Shown here in pieces: positions 55,243 to 63,651 of a stretch of 64,000 nucleotides of DNA. The notes under the pieces were generated by a model, which ran no database searches, was not told the origin of the DNA, and saw only the letters and a list, made by a program, of their open reading frames with translations. The number at the start of each line of letters is the position of its first letter. Position 1 is the first letter of the stretch. The DNA comes from Paraburkholderia acidicola (GTDB lineage: Bacteria > Pseudomonadota > Gammaproteobacteria > Burkholderiales > Burkholderiaceae): positions 434,001 through 498,000 of the forward strand of contig NZ_MTZV01000003.1 in NCBI RefSeq assembly GCF_002362315.1, given 5' to 3'. Position numbers and translations under genes: made by a program.

Positions 55243-55674
55243 ATGTCAAAAAAGCCACAAGATCTTGCGGAACTGGCGAGAGGGACAACAGGTGCGTTGA
55301 CCCGTCGCCTGAAGGCGGAGTCAAGAAACATCACCTCGTTACCCGCTCCACAGCAGGCAGTGTTGGCGCGATTGCAATTGAAGCCAGACCAAACCAGTGC
55401 CGAGTTGGCACGCGAGGAGGTGGTTAGGCCTCAATCCATGAGCCGCACCGTCATGCAGTTGTTGGACGCCGGATTCATCACGGTGCACCCCTCCCCCGAT
55501 GACGGCCGCCAACGGTTGCTGAGACTGACCCCAAAAGGCAACTCAACCATTGAGACGCTTCGGCTAGGTAAGAACGACTGGTTACGCCAAAAGCTCCATA
55601 CACTCGACCCCACCCAGCGGGCCACCATCGCACAGGCGATGTCTCTGCTGAAATCTCTTCTCGAGACACCATAA
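55243..55674 (+). CDS. MarR-family transcriptional regulator
   Basis: 143 residues with the winged helix: LPAPQQAVLARLQLKPDQTSAELAREEVVRPQSMSRTVMQLLDAGFI, then the wing VHPSPDDGRQRLLRLTPKG, followed by the dimerisation helix. It lacks a ribosome site and may be translated from a leaderless transcript. It is followed after 34 bp by an isochorismatase-fold hydrolase and a truncated MFS transporter, a common MarR-regulated set in which the regulator represses until its ligand appears. Confidence 0.9.
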   Translation: MSKKPQDLAELARGTTGALTRRLKAESRNITSLPAPQQAVLARLQLKPDQTSAELAREEVVRPQSMSRTVMQLLDAGFITVHPSPDDGRQRLLRLTPKGNSTIETLRLGKNDWLRQKLHTLDPTQRATIAQAMSLLKSLLETP

Positions 55675-55708
55675 GCACCACGCCCACCCTTCACCAGAGA
55701 AAGACACT

Positions 55709-56272
55709 ATGGCTATCACCAAGATTGATGCAAAGAGCGCCTTGATCGCTGTGGACATGCAGAAAGGCATTCTCCCCATGGCGGCACCAGCCGATGTGGA
55801 GCGGATTGTCGCCAAGACCATCGAGTTGGCCAACACATTCCACGAACTTGGTTTGCCCGTCGTCTGGGTCCGCGCACTCGGACTGCCTGGGGGCCGGGTT
55901 GAGTCGAGGCCACCTGTCGGGGAGCCACAAGCTGATTTCGCTGAGCTGCACAATGATCTTCCCTTCGAGGAGGGAGACTTAGACATCTCCAAGAAAGGTA
56001 CCAATGCGTTCTTGTCCCAGAAACTTCATGCGCTACTCCAGGAACGCGGCATCACAAATGTGATTGTGGCTGGGATTGCCTTGGGTGTTGCTGTGGAGTC
56101 CACGGTGCGTGCAGGCTTCGATGCTGGCTACTCAATGACCGTCGCAACCGACGCCACCACGGACCCCATGCCGGGTCGCGCTCAGGCTGTGCTGAAGTTC
56201 ACTCTGCCGATGTTCAGTGAATCAGGCACCACCGCAGAGATTTTAACAGCACTGCGTAATGCCCAAGCCTGA
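55709..56272 (+). CDS. isochorismatase-fold hydrolase, catalytic Cys absent
   Basis: 187 residues of the cysteine-hydrolase superfamily. The Asp (ALIAVDMQKGI) and Lys (DISKKGTNAF) positions of the triad are present. The segment that normally reads G-x-x-T-x-x-C-V-E is AGIALGVAVESTVRAG, so Ala replaces Cys. Some members of this fold act without Cys (EntB-type), so the protein may use another mechanism or be inactive. Its last 14 bases overlap the following transporter gene. Substrate unknown. Confidence 0.85.
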   Translation: MAITKIDAKSALIAVDMQKGILPMAAPADVERIVAKTIELANTFHELGLPVVWVRALGLPGGRVESRPPVGEPQADFAELHNDLPFEEGDLDISKKGTNAFLSQKLHALLQERGITNVIVAGIALGVAVESTVRAGFDAGYSMTVATDATTDPMPGRAQAVLKFTLPMFSESGTTAEILTALRNAQA

Positions 56273-56624
56273 CTCTGCCACTGTCGCATCCACCCAGGGC
56301 GAAGTGCTGTTCCCGGCTGGTTTTGTCGCTGCCCTGCTGCTGGGTGTGACACTTAATCCCATCAACTCATCCATCCTCGCCAAGGCCTTGGTCAGTATCG
56401 CCGGCGATTTTCATGCCACGGCGATGAAGACCGCGCTGCTGGTCTCGGTTCTGTACCTCGTCAGCGCTGTCTGCCAGCCCCTGATGGGACGGATGGCCAA
56501 ACCGGTACGGTCGACAGGCGAACTTCAGCTGGATGGTCGGCCGCTTGGCAATGCCGGTCCAGTTGTGTGGCGAGCCTGGTCACTTGTGCTGGCAAAGACT
56601 TGGTCAGCGTTGGTAGATGATTAG
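56259..56624 (+). pseudogene. MFS transporter, 5' fragment
   Basis: The first 80 residues match an MFS start: LFPAGFVAALLLGVTLNPIN, SSILAKALVSIAGDFHATA, LLVSVLYLVSAVCQPLMGRMA (two membrane helices and the loop motif G-R-x-A). After about 56500 the sequence becomes unrelated (PVRSTGELQLDGRPLG) and stops at 56624. More than 80 percent of the transporter is missing. Confidence 0.75.
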
Positions 56625-56648
56625 GGCAGCAGCCTGCTGCCCTAATTT
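56621..56648 (+). terminator. intrinsic terminator-like hairpin
   Basis: TTAGGGCAGCA (56621-56631) pairs with TGCTGCCCTAA (56635-56645) over a 3-base loop, an 11-bp perfect stem followed by TTT. It begins at the end of the truncated MFS frame. A second smaller palindrome, GCAACAG/CTGTTGC, follows immediately. Confidence 0.6.
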
Positions 56649-56950
56649 CGCAACAGCCTGTTGCACAAATTGAACTTTGGCTAATTTGATTTCTACAGAG
56701 CCTGTCGCGCAGGAGCCGCGACAATGCATTCGAGAAAGCTTAGCTGCGACCCTCTCCGAAGCCTCCAGCCGCAATGAAAGAAGGCTCGGGATAGATCTTT
56801 ATTATTTGGGATAGATCTTTATTCGAGATTTACTGCGAATTCCGGTCAGGTTGAACACCGATTCTGGTTGAGGCTGAACACGCTGCTGGTAGTAACTAGT
56901 ACTGATTCAGGCACCACATTGCGGCCCGAGGAGGCTTCCAAGTGATCGAC
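56649..56950. other. about 300-bp intergenic with small repeats
   Basis: Contains GCAACAGCCTGTTGC just after the terminator and a tandem duplication of GGGATAGATCTTTATT near 56791-56824. No gene recognised. The sequence looks like stitched element ends. Confidence 0.35.
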
Positions 56951-56982
56951 ACATCATGACGTCATGATGTTATAATTTGTCG
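56951..56982 (+). promoter_or_regulatory. GntR operator (20-bp perfect palindrome) and leaderless promoter
   Basis: ACATCATGACGTCATGATGT (56951-56970) is a perfect palindrome. A consensus -10 TATAAT follows at 56971-56976, and the ATG of the GntR gene is at 56983, seven bases after it. This places the transcription start on the ATG with no room for a ribosome site. A TCGACA at 56946-56951 could act as -35. The operator fills the promoter spacer, so binding would block RNA polymerase. Confidence 0.75.
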
Positions 56983-57726
56983 ATGAACACCAAATTCGAA
57001 AAAGCCCCTCTGTACGCGAAAGTTGAAATGGCATTGGCGGCAGAGATCGGGACTCGCGGCCTTCCATCAGGCAGTCAACTTCCACCAGAAGGCCCCCTGA
57101 TGGAGCGGTTCGGGGTAAGCCGAATCACACTGCGCAAAGCTATTGAAAATCTCGCGGCTCGCGGCTTGGTAGAAATCCGGCGTGGCAAGGGAACCTTCGT
57201 TTCAGAACCAAAGGTCACGCAGGAATTGAGCGCGCTGACTGGATTCGTGGAAGACATGGTTGCACTAGGCCGCCATCCCACGGCCCGACTATTGGACAAA
57301 CGCTCTGTGCTCGCGACTAAGGAGGTTGCGCAGCACCTGGGCATCGCGTTCGGCACGCAGGTCTACCGCATTGAACGGGTGCGACTCGCTGATGGCGTCG
57401 CGATGTCGTTCGACGAAACCTACTTGCCACTCGATATTGGCGAAAAGGTCGCTAGCGACGATCTGGAGGCAGAGCCTATCTTTGATTTACTCGAAAACAA
57501 ATACGAGCTGCCCTTGGTCGAAGCCGAGTACCAGCTCGAAGCCGCCACAGCAGACGAGCACGTCGCACAAGCTCTAGGAATCGAAGTCGGAAGCCCCGTA
57601 TTCCTCATTGAGCGCACCTCCTATACCGAAGGGCATCGACCCATTGATTACGAAAAGCTCCACTATCGGGGCGATCTGATCAGGTTTTCAACACGGCTAG
57701 CCCGGCGTCCGCCCACTCGGATCTAA
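56983..57726 (+). CDS. GntR-family regulator, HutC subfamily (UTRA)
   Basis: 247 residues. N-terminal winged helix: PLYAKVEMALAAEIGTRGLPSGSQLPPEGPLMERFGVSRITLRKAIENLAARG and the wing RRGKGTFV. The C-terminal UTRA ligand domain has VYRIERVRLADGVAMSFDETYLP and SPVFLIERTSY. The ATG 56983 is favoured by the promoter geometry; a TTG two codons upstream overlaps the -10 spacer. It probably controls itself and the TauE-DUF1634 pair downstream (15-bp gap). The ligand is unknown. Confidence 0.92.
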   Translation: MNTKFEKAPLYAKVEMALAAEIGTRGLPSGSQLPPEGPLMERFGVSRITLRKAIENLAARGLVEIRRGKGTFVSEPKVTQELSALTGFVEDMVALGRHPTARLLDKRSVLATKEVAQHLGIAFGTQVYRIERVRLADGVAMSFDETYLPLDIGEKVASDDLEAEPIFDLLENKYELPLVEAEYQLEAATADEHVAQALGIEVGSPVFLIERTSYTEGHRPIDYEKLHYRGDLIRFSTRLARRPPTRI

Positions 57727-57741
57727 CAGGGAACCGATAGA

Positions 57742-58602
57742 TTGGAAATCTCAACGATTCTTTGGCTATTCGTGGCCGCCTTTGGCGCGAGTGCGCTTGG
57801 CGGCGTGCTTGGCATGGCAAGCGGTATCTTTATTGTGCCGATGCTCACGCTACTTTTTGGCGTGGATATTCATGTGGCGATAGGTGCGAGCCTTGTATCG
57901 GTCATTGCCTGTTCGTGCGCTAGCGCCGCGCCACTATTGAAAGGACGCTTGACCAACATCCGGCTCGCTATTGTTCTGGAAACGGCCACCACACTTGGGG
58001 CGATAACCGGCGCACTCCTCATCGATATTGCCTCGACCTCCTTTCTCTATGGCCTATTTGCCGTCATTTTGGCCGTCTCAGCAAGGCAAATGCTTTCGCG
58101 CCGCCGCGAGGCGATCGACACGAGTGCACCCAACATAAATGGCTGGGCGACAGTGTTACGCCTGCATTCGAGCTTTCCTGAGCCGGCGTTAGGAGGGGAG
58201 ACCCCTTACCAAGTGGGTCGCGTGCCGCTTGGCCTATCCCTCATGTATGGCGCCGGTTTGATATCGGCACTACTTGGCATTGGTTCGGGTGTGCTCAAAA
58301 TCCCTGCTATGGATACCGCGTTGCGGTTGCCCATCAAGGTTTCATCCGCGACGTCGAATTTCATGATTGGGGTGACGGCTGCCGCGAGCGCCGGAGCCTA
58401 CTTCGCGCGCGGCGGCGTTGATATCGGCATTGCCGCCCCTATCGCGCTTGGCTCCGTTGTCGGTGCGCTGCTTGGTGCGCGGCTGCTGATGGGACTTCCC
58501 GCTGACAAGCTGCGCATCTTCTTTGTCATTGTCCTGGCGCTGCTCGCTGTCCAAATGCTCACAAGCGCCTTTGGCGTCCATATATCCGGAGGTACAGCAT
58601 GA
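57742..58602 (+). CDS. TauE/SafE-family sulfite/organosulfonate exporter
   Basis: 286 residues with about eight membrane helices in two related halves: ALGGVLGMASGIFIVPMLTLLFG in the first and SALLGIGSGVLKIPAMDTALRL in the second, the duplicated TauE motif. It starts with TTG, preceded by AGGGA at correct spacing. Family members export sulfite, sulfoacetate or other small anions, or import related compounds. The substrate is not determined here. It overlaps the next gene by four bases. Confidence 0.9.
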   Translation: MEISTILWLFVAAFGASALGGVLGMASGIFIVPMLTLLFGVDIHVAIGASLVSVIACSCASAAPLLKGRLTNIRLAIVLETATTLGAITGALLIDIASTSFLYGLFAVILAVSARQMLSRRREAIDTSAPNINGWATVLRLHSSFPEPALGGETPYQVGRVPLGLSLMYGAGLISALLGIGSGVLKIPAMDTALRLPIKVSSATSNFMIGVTAAASAGAYFARGGVDIGIAAPIALGSVVGALLGARLLMGLPADKLRIFFVIVLALLAVQMLTSAFGVHISGGTA

Positions 58603-58931
58603 AGCCTGCAAGAGACAATGACGAACGCCGCGAACAAATCATTGCTGCGTTGCTCTGGTACGGAACGTGGCTTGCCTGCGCCATCATCGCGGCAGGGATG
58701 ATCGTGGGCGCTTTTCCGCAAATTGAGAGTTCACTTAGTCCCGGTTTCAGCAGCTACGGCATCTTGAAAGTTGGCGTGGCGCTGCTCATTCTGTTACCGA
58801 TTGCTCGCGTGACGTTGATGGTTGCTATTTTCCTATGCGAACGTGATTATGCCTATGTTGCGATTTCATCGTTCGTCCTCGCGATTATTGCTGCTGGAAT
58901 TTTGGTTGGGCTACATCAAGGTGTTGGATAG
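58599..58931 (+). CDS. DUF1634 membrane protein, TauE partner
   Basis: 110 residues with three predicted membrane helices (WYGTWLACAIIAAGMIVGAF; YGILKVGVALLILLPIARVTLM; YVAISSFVLAIIAAGILVGL). DUF1634 proteins are regularly encoded directly beside TauE/SafE transporters and are thought to be accessory subunits. The ATG overlaps the TauE stop (ATGA), so production is coupled. Confidence 0.88.
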   Translation: MKPARDNDERREQIIAALLWYGTWLACAIIAAGMIVGAFPQIESSLSPGFSSYGILKVGVALLILLPIARVTLMVAIFLCERDYAYVAISSFVLAIIAAGILVGLHQGVG

Positions 58932-59074
58932 CTCGCATGATAGGCACACAATGACCCAAGGGCGCGCGAGTCACAGACGTCTCCACAGACAGGGGAGTCG
59001 TGCGGCACTATCGGTGGAGCCCCCCCCATTTGGTGACGGCGCAGTCATCGACTTGCTAGACCACTGTTCTCGCT

Positions 59075-59397
59075 ATGGCATCGATCGAACGGACCGCTTA
59101 CCCCCTGCTGAAGCGTAACCCCTCGGCTCGTGAACTTGCCGAGGTCTACACACCCACCGATAGCGAATTAACACTTGCCACGCGCCAGGTACGTGAACCG
59201 ACACGGCGACTGAGCTTCCTGCTCTTGCCGAAGGGCTTTCAACGCCTGGGCTATTTTCCCGTTGTGGACGAGGTGCCCGTGGCCATCATGCGCCATGTCC
59301 GTGATGCGCTGCGGTTCAGCGGTCATACCCGTCCCGCCATGCGTAAGCAACTAGCCATCCCGTCTCGAGTTGCGTTGAAGGTCTTGGGAGCATCGTA
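59075..59397 (+). pseudogene. Tn3 tnpA N-terminal remnant (different lineage)
   Basis: Begins MASIERTAYPLLKRNPSAREL and continues PTDSELTLATRQVREPTRRLS, then KGFQRLGYFPVVDEVPVAIM, a clear Tn3-family TnpA N-terminus. It differs from the 992-residue TnpA at 50.4-53.4 kb. After about 100 codons the frame degenerates (LAIPSRVALKVLGASY) and meets an IS66-type sequence. The rest of the transposase is missing. Confidence 0.8.
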
Positions 59398-59516
59398 TCC
59401 ACTTAAAAATAGGTGGATAAGTGAACACTATTGAAGAAGAAATGCCGCCTAGCCGCCGGCGCTATAGCATGGCGTTCAAGGCCCAGGTGGTGGCGGGACA
59501 GGCGGCCCGTTGTTGA
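59395..59516 (+). mobile_element. IS66 tnpA 5' remnant
   Basis: TATCCACTT...AGGTGGATA forms a hairpin just before a GTG at 59421. The frame reads MNTIEEEMPPSRRRYSMAF then KAQVVAG, the start of an IS66-type TnpA with its helix-turn-helix. It stops at 59516 after 31 codons, where IS1182 sequence on the other strand takes over. Confidence 0.65.
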
Positions 59517-59734
59517 TGGCGTAACACCGAAGAAGCCGAGTGCTTCCAGCTCAAGCTCTTCGACAAAGGCCTCGACGATCCTGACCGGGTTGTCCTCGGC
59601 AACGAAATCGTCCAGACATTCGGGCAGGAGTGTTACCTGCTTGCGGTCATCACCTTCAACGAATCGCTTCATGAATCACCCGTCCCGAAAACGTTGATTC
59701 AGTCTAGGTGATCAAAACGTTTTCACACAGCCTC
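59503..59734 (-). mobile_element. IS1182-type transposase 5' remnant with terminal repeat
   Basis: Minus-strand ATG at 59672 gives MKRFVEGDDRKQVTLLPECL then DDFVAEDNPVRIVEAFVEEL, the N-terminal DUF772-type region of IS1182 transposases. It is cut after about 55 codons. About 60 bp upstream, GAGGCTGTGTGAAAAC (minus strand, ending near 59734) is the usual terminal repeat of these elements. Confidence 0.75.
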
Positions 59735-60103
59735 GGTCGATCGGCGACATTCGTGCCACACACGCCTCGAGACTGCCTGCGCCGGTGCGTAGATATCTTT
59801 TTGAGGAGACGTCCAAAGTAGCCATCGCCCACGTTCTCACACGGCCCTAGGAATAGCCGAAAACCTTTGGCCAGCCGCTTTGCAGCCGGCATCTTCTCGA
59901 CGCGCGGAAAGTAGTCACGGAGCTGGGCAGGCGAACCGCGTAGCGTACCCGACATTCGTCGTGGAACGGTGGGAGAAAGTCGGGCCAACCGGCATAGAAC
60001 GGCCGGCCGCTGTACTTAATTTGGGCTTGGCACAGTGCGAGCACGTCAACCGGATGTATGCCAATCGTCCCTGATCCGTTGTTGGCGTCCGATCATGGTC
60101 TGG
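59735..60103. other. no gene recognised, possible decayed frames
   Basis: Two overlapping minus-strand frames (for example LPPFHDECR, LRDYFPRVEKMPAAKRLAKG) look as if they came from one frameshifted gene, but no family is recognised. Confidence 0.3.
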
Positions 60104-60421
60104 TTAATCAGGGTCGGTTGCGTCATTATAACGATGGATCGAGCCGTGCATCCGATCAGGTAGTGCTGTCTTATCGCTGTCGCACGCCGACTCCCACCGC
60201 TCGGGCAAGACGTTGATGTGCAAACCGAGCTGTTTCGCTGTTTCAATTGGCAGGCACACAACCACGTCAGCACCACCTTGTTCCCGGGTCTGTAATTCCA
60301 CGCTGACACCGCGCAGTTCCAGATAGACAACGCCCGCTTCGAACACTTCTTCGTAGAAGTGCCAAGACGGCTCTCCAGCTTGATCCGAATCATGATGCGC
60401 TAGGGTTGCTTTGGTGCTCAT
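60104..60421 (-). CDS. hypothetical protein, 105 residues
   Basis: Not recognised. Begins MSTKATLAHHDSDQAGEPSW, soluble, with a central beta-rich part (VVYLELRGVSVELQT, GADVVVCLPIETAKQLGL). GGGAGCAAACT precedes ATG 60421. The upstream DNA is an IS3 remnant on the other strand, so the promoter may derive from it. Confidence 0.5.
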   Translation of the reverse strand: MSTKATLAHHDSDQAGEPSWHFYEEVFEAGVVYLELRGVSVELQTREQGGADVVVCLPIETAKQLGLHINVLPERWESACDSDKTALPDRMHGSIHRYNDATDPD

Positions 60422-60427
60422 AGTTTG

Positions 60428-60650
60428 CTCCCGTACCTGAAAGCGTACGAGTCGGTCAGCCATGCCCGACGCTCCATCGGCGAATACATCGAGTTATACA
60501 ACAGGAAACGGCCTCATTCGAGCCTGGCGGATCGCACGCCGGATGAGGCATACTTCGCGACGCTGCCTGCGATCAAATCGGCAGCATGATTGCCTCGGAC
60601 GTTCCACTTAAAAGTCTCAGAAAACTGTCCGAACAAGTGAGCCCACTTCT
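60428..60650 (+). mobile_element. IS3-family orfB 3' remnant with element end
   Basis: The plus-strand frame reads YLKAYESVSHARRSIGEYI then ELYNRKRPHSSLADRTPDEA to a stop at 60587-60589, the C-terminal integrase-core signature of IS3 transposases (the Glu region and YNxxRPHSSL). It is followed by TCCACTTAAAAG...CTGTCCGAACAAGTGAGCCC, a typical IS3 end. The Tn3 repeat starts at its border (60651). Confidence 0.75.
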
Positions 60651-60799
60651 TCGGCGCGAACACATTAACCGGCTTGGAGATTACCTGCTGGATCTCCTTC
60701 GCCCCATCTTGCCGCTCAATCCGACCATCGATTTCGCCTTTAAATCAGCAGCATAGGTCGAGATGTGGCGGATTTTTAACGAATCCCGGCCATACCTCT
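60651..60799. repeat. 149-bp inverted repeat, right copy (tnpA 3' remnant)
   Basis: Plus-strand copy of the last codons of tnpA (HINRLGDYLLDLLHPILPL to FAFKSAA stop at 60757) and 42 bp beyond, inverted relative to 50360-50508 with one mismatch. Confidence 0.85.
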
Positions 60800-60937
60800 A
60801 GCAGGTCAAACCGGGGGTCTCGCAAAGTGCGCAGTAGACTGGGTGCGTTCAATCCACCTGACCAGATGGGCGGCAACAATCATTTTGGCGGGTATAGCGG
60901 CGAAGGTTCTGGCCGTTGCTCCCTTCGTCCGGGACGA

Positions 60938-62146
60938 TTACCCGACCATTCGCTTTCCGTGCCCGAGATAGTCAGCCCAATCTTGCATCATCGCCGCACG
61001 CTTGCTGAAGAGATCACCTCGCGCATAGGCTGCTTCGGCCTTATTTTTTAACAGATGTGCTAACGCTGCTTCGGCGACTTCTCTTGGGTAGTGGGTTGTC
61101 TCTCCGACCCAGTCGCGAAAGGTGGAGCGGAAACCGTGAGCTGTCAAATCACCTCGTTCCATGCGTTTCAGCAGCTGAAGTAGAGCCATGTTTGATAGCG
61201 GTCTGTTTTCTCGTTGTCCAGCGAACACGTAGTCGTTCTGGCGGTGGTTCTTCATCATCTTCAATATGCAGAGCGCAGCCTTCGACAGCGGCACGCGATG
61301 CTCTTTTCCGGCCTTCATGCGGTCATCCGGGATTGTCCAGATCTTTTCGTTAAGATCAAACTCGCCCCATCGCGCTCCCAGTACCTCATTCGTGCGGGTC
61401 GCGGTGAGGATAAGCAATTCCAGCGCTTTCGCAGAAATACCATCCTGTTTCCGTAAATCGCTCATGAAACCAGGGGCGTCCGCGTAGGGTAACGCTGCGT
61501 GGTGTTCAACTTTTTGCACTTTCGACCGTTTCGGCAACAAATGGTCGAGGTGACCTTTCCAGCGCGCCGGGTTTTCTCCAGTTCGGTGGCCGCGCACGGT
61601 TGCCCAATCGAGTACTGATTCAATACGGCCGCGCACCCGCGACGCAGTTTCAGTTTTCTCTCTCCAGATCGGCTCCAGCGCTTTCATGATGAGTGCTGTG
61701 TCAATGGCGGACACTGCAAGCGAGCCGAAGTGCGGCGATGCATAGGTGTCGAGTGTGCTCACCCATTGGTCGCCATGTTTCGCATTCTTCCATCCGCTTC
61801 GATGTGCCTCGATGTACGCTTCAGCACATTCGTCGAATGTCTTGATCTTTGCAGCCGCAGCATTTGTCGATGCCCGACGTTGCTCCTTGGCGTCCAAGGG
61901 GTCAATGCCGTCAAGAAGCTGTTTGCGCGCCGCCAAGGCACTGACACGGGCCTCGGCTAGGCTGACGGTGTGCAGCGGGCCAAGCCCCATACCGCGCGCC
62001 TGGCCATTTTTCATATAACGAAAAAGCCACGATTTGACACCTCCCTTTGTGATCTGCAGATACAGGCCCCCTCCATCACCATGGAGACCCGCCCTCGCGA
62101 GTTTGTTGATTTGTGTCGTGCTGAGTTTGTTGATTGAGTGTGCCAT
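60938..62146 (-). CDS. P4-type tyrosine integrase
   Basis: 402 residues. The N-terminal DUF4102 arm-binding domain is LHGDGGGLYLQITKGGVKSWLF. The core-binding domain follows, then the catalytic domain with Arg in ILTATRTNEVLGARW, His-x-x-Arg in TAHGFRSTFRDWVGE, and the distal AEAALAHLLKNKAEAAYARGD with the nucleophile Tyr. The ending MQDWADYLGHG is typical. Such integrases insert islands at the 3' ends of tRNA genes. No tRNA was found next to it in this window; the attachment site may have been displaced by later insertions. Confidence 0.93.
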   Translation of the reverse strand: MAHSINKLSTTQINKLARAGLHGDGGGLYLQITKGGVKSWLFRYMKNGQARGMGLGPLHTVSLAEARVSALAARKQLLDGIDPLDAKEQRRASTNAAAAKIKTFDECAEAYIEAHRSGWKNAKHGDQWVSTLDTYASPHFGSLAVSAIDTALIMKALEPIWREKTETASRVRGRIESVLDWATVRGHRTGENPARWKGHLDHLLPKRSKVQKVEHHAALPYADAPGFMSDLRKQDGISAKALELLILTATRTNEVLGARWGEFDLNEKIWTIPDDRMKAGKEHRVPLSKAALCILKMMKNHRQNDYVFAGQRENRPLSNMALLQLLKRMERGDLTAHGFRSTFRDWVGETTHYPREVAEAALAHLLKNKAEAAYARGDLFSKRAAMMQDWADYLGHGKRMVG

Positions 62147-62622
62147 ACCGTCATCCTAACTTATTGACTCACAAATTGACTATCAAAATGTATGTAGATT
62201 CAGGGGGAATTGCGAGGAACGCCGTGGAAGTGGAATGCCTTGAAATCCTTATCAGCAAAGGGTTTGATAGAATTTCACGGAATCCTGTGGAACCGGTGTT
62301 GTATGACCGTCTCTCCGCCACGATTACCCTTCCGGCACTTCCAATAAATCCCGTCAAGCCAGGTTGTACAAGGCTCAACGGCGAGTCGCCAGCTCCGCAG
62401 ACACTCCAGAAAAAGTCGCAGAATTTCGCGTTTTTCGCGGTACTTTTTCGGGTACTTTTGCGGCCTGATTCACAGCGATGCCGCGGCGTTTAATCGCAAA
62501 CGGTATTGCGCGCAAGCCTTGAACCGAGCGCGCCGCCTGTCGTTCAACGCGCCGTCCCGGAACACCGATCACGACGGCACCCCGAGACAGCTCAGCAACA
62601 TCAGCAAACCACGCCTAAGTCA
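62147..62622. other. 476-bp region upstream of integrase
   Basis: AT-rich near the integrase start. Two adjacent copies of GGTACTTTT(T)CGG occur near 62439-62463. An attachment site might be expected here, but no tRNA fragment is visible. No gene recognised. Confidence 0.35.
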
Positions 62623-63651
62623 TCAGTAGTACAGGTACACATCGTTGGGATCTACAGCAAGGTTGTAATTGCACTGTGGCGAAATGGACGAGCTCGCGTA
62701 ACCGCCCTGCCACGACGGAGACAGCACATTGCCATTGGTGTCCCAAACCGTGACGCCTGAGAACTGTGTCATTGCCTGCGGCGGTAGCTGATCGCAGGTG
62801 CTCACCCCATACACCTCCAGTGTCCCGCCGAATACCCATTGCAGTTCACCCTGCGGCGCCGTATTCAAGGTCACGCTCTGCCCGTTGGTGGTGTCCTGAG
62901 TGACGATGGACCAGGACCCGCAATCGTAGACACCCACTCCGCACAGCGAATACATGTCGCCCAGGATCTGGTCGCCGGGAGCAACCGAGGCCGGATCAGT
63001 ATGAGTGGTTGTGCCGGCCGTGCAGCAGTTCCAGCTCGCGATGGTCCAGGCGTTATCGCCAAAGCCGTTAAAGCCAAGCACCGGTTGCAGAATTGACGCT
63101 ACGTTCGGGGACTGCTCCAGCCCCGGAAAGAAAAACACCGTCTGCCCCGCGATATTGTTCGGAGCCGACGGCACTGTCCAGCTGACCTGCAAACGACCGA
63201 CATTACTGCCGTTCTGATAGTTGACGCTCTCGATCCAGCCCGTGTACGTCGGCTGCTTCGGACCTGAGGCAGCCGCCGATGTCAGCGAACTGGCTCCCGT
63301 CGGGGCAATGCTGTGCCCTTGCCGATCGAAGTGCGCACGGCCGCATTTCGCCGCTGAGCGAATGGTCCCGTTGCTCTGACGGATGCTCGCGTCGGCGCGC
63401 AAGCTCTCTCCTGCATGAATGGTCTGGACGCAATCGGGCGAGAAATAACCGTTGGGCGTCACGACGTACTCGAGCGGTACGTTAGCCGGGCGCGACGCCT
63501 CGCTTAGCGAGCCTACGGTGGTGAGCTGACGAGCGGGTACCAAAGGTCCGGCAGCGTGCGACGATGTAAAGAACAGCAAGAGCAACCATGCAAAGGCGAA
63601 CAACCATAGATGACGATGCTCGATGGATAACAGCCGTTTACTCGGATTCAT
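62623..63651 (-). CDS. secreted protein of unknown function, 342 residues
   Basis: The ATG is preceded by GAGAGGATGTCAA. A long signal peptide (HLWLFAFAWLLLLFFTSSHA) is followed by a linker and a domain rich in Trp, Gly and Cys: WTVPSAPNNIAGQTVFFFPG, DNAWTIASWNCCTAGTTTH, then SVAPGDQILGDMYSLCG. The pattern of a beta-sandwich with paired Cys is loosely reminiscent of G1-type (eqolisin) peptidases or neprosin-like proteins, but I cannot identify catalytic Gln/Glu residues with confidence. It is the outermost gene on this side and lies outside the integrase. Confidence 0.6.
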   Translation of the reverse strand: MNPSKRLLSIEHRHLWLFAFAWLLLLFFTSSHAAGPLVPARQLTTVGSLSEASRPANVPLEYVVTPNGYFSPDCVQTIHAGESLRADASIRQSNGTIRSAAKCGRAHFDRQGHSIAPTGASSLTSAAASGPKQPTYTGWIESVNYQNGSNVGRLQVSWTVPSAPNNIAGQTVFFFPGLEQSPNVASILQPVLGFNGFGDNAWTIASWNCCTAGTTTHTDPASVAPGDQILGDMYSLCGVGVYDCGSWSIVTQDTTNGQSVTLNTAPQGELQWVFGGTLEVYGVSTCDQLPPQAMTQFSGVTVWDTNGNVLSPSWQGGYASSSISPQCNYNLAVDPNDVYLYY

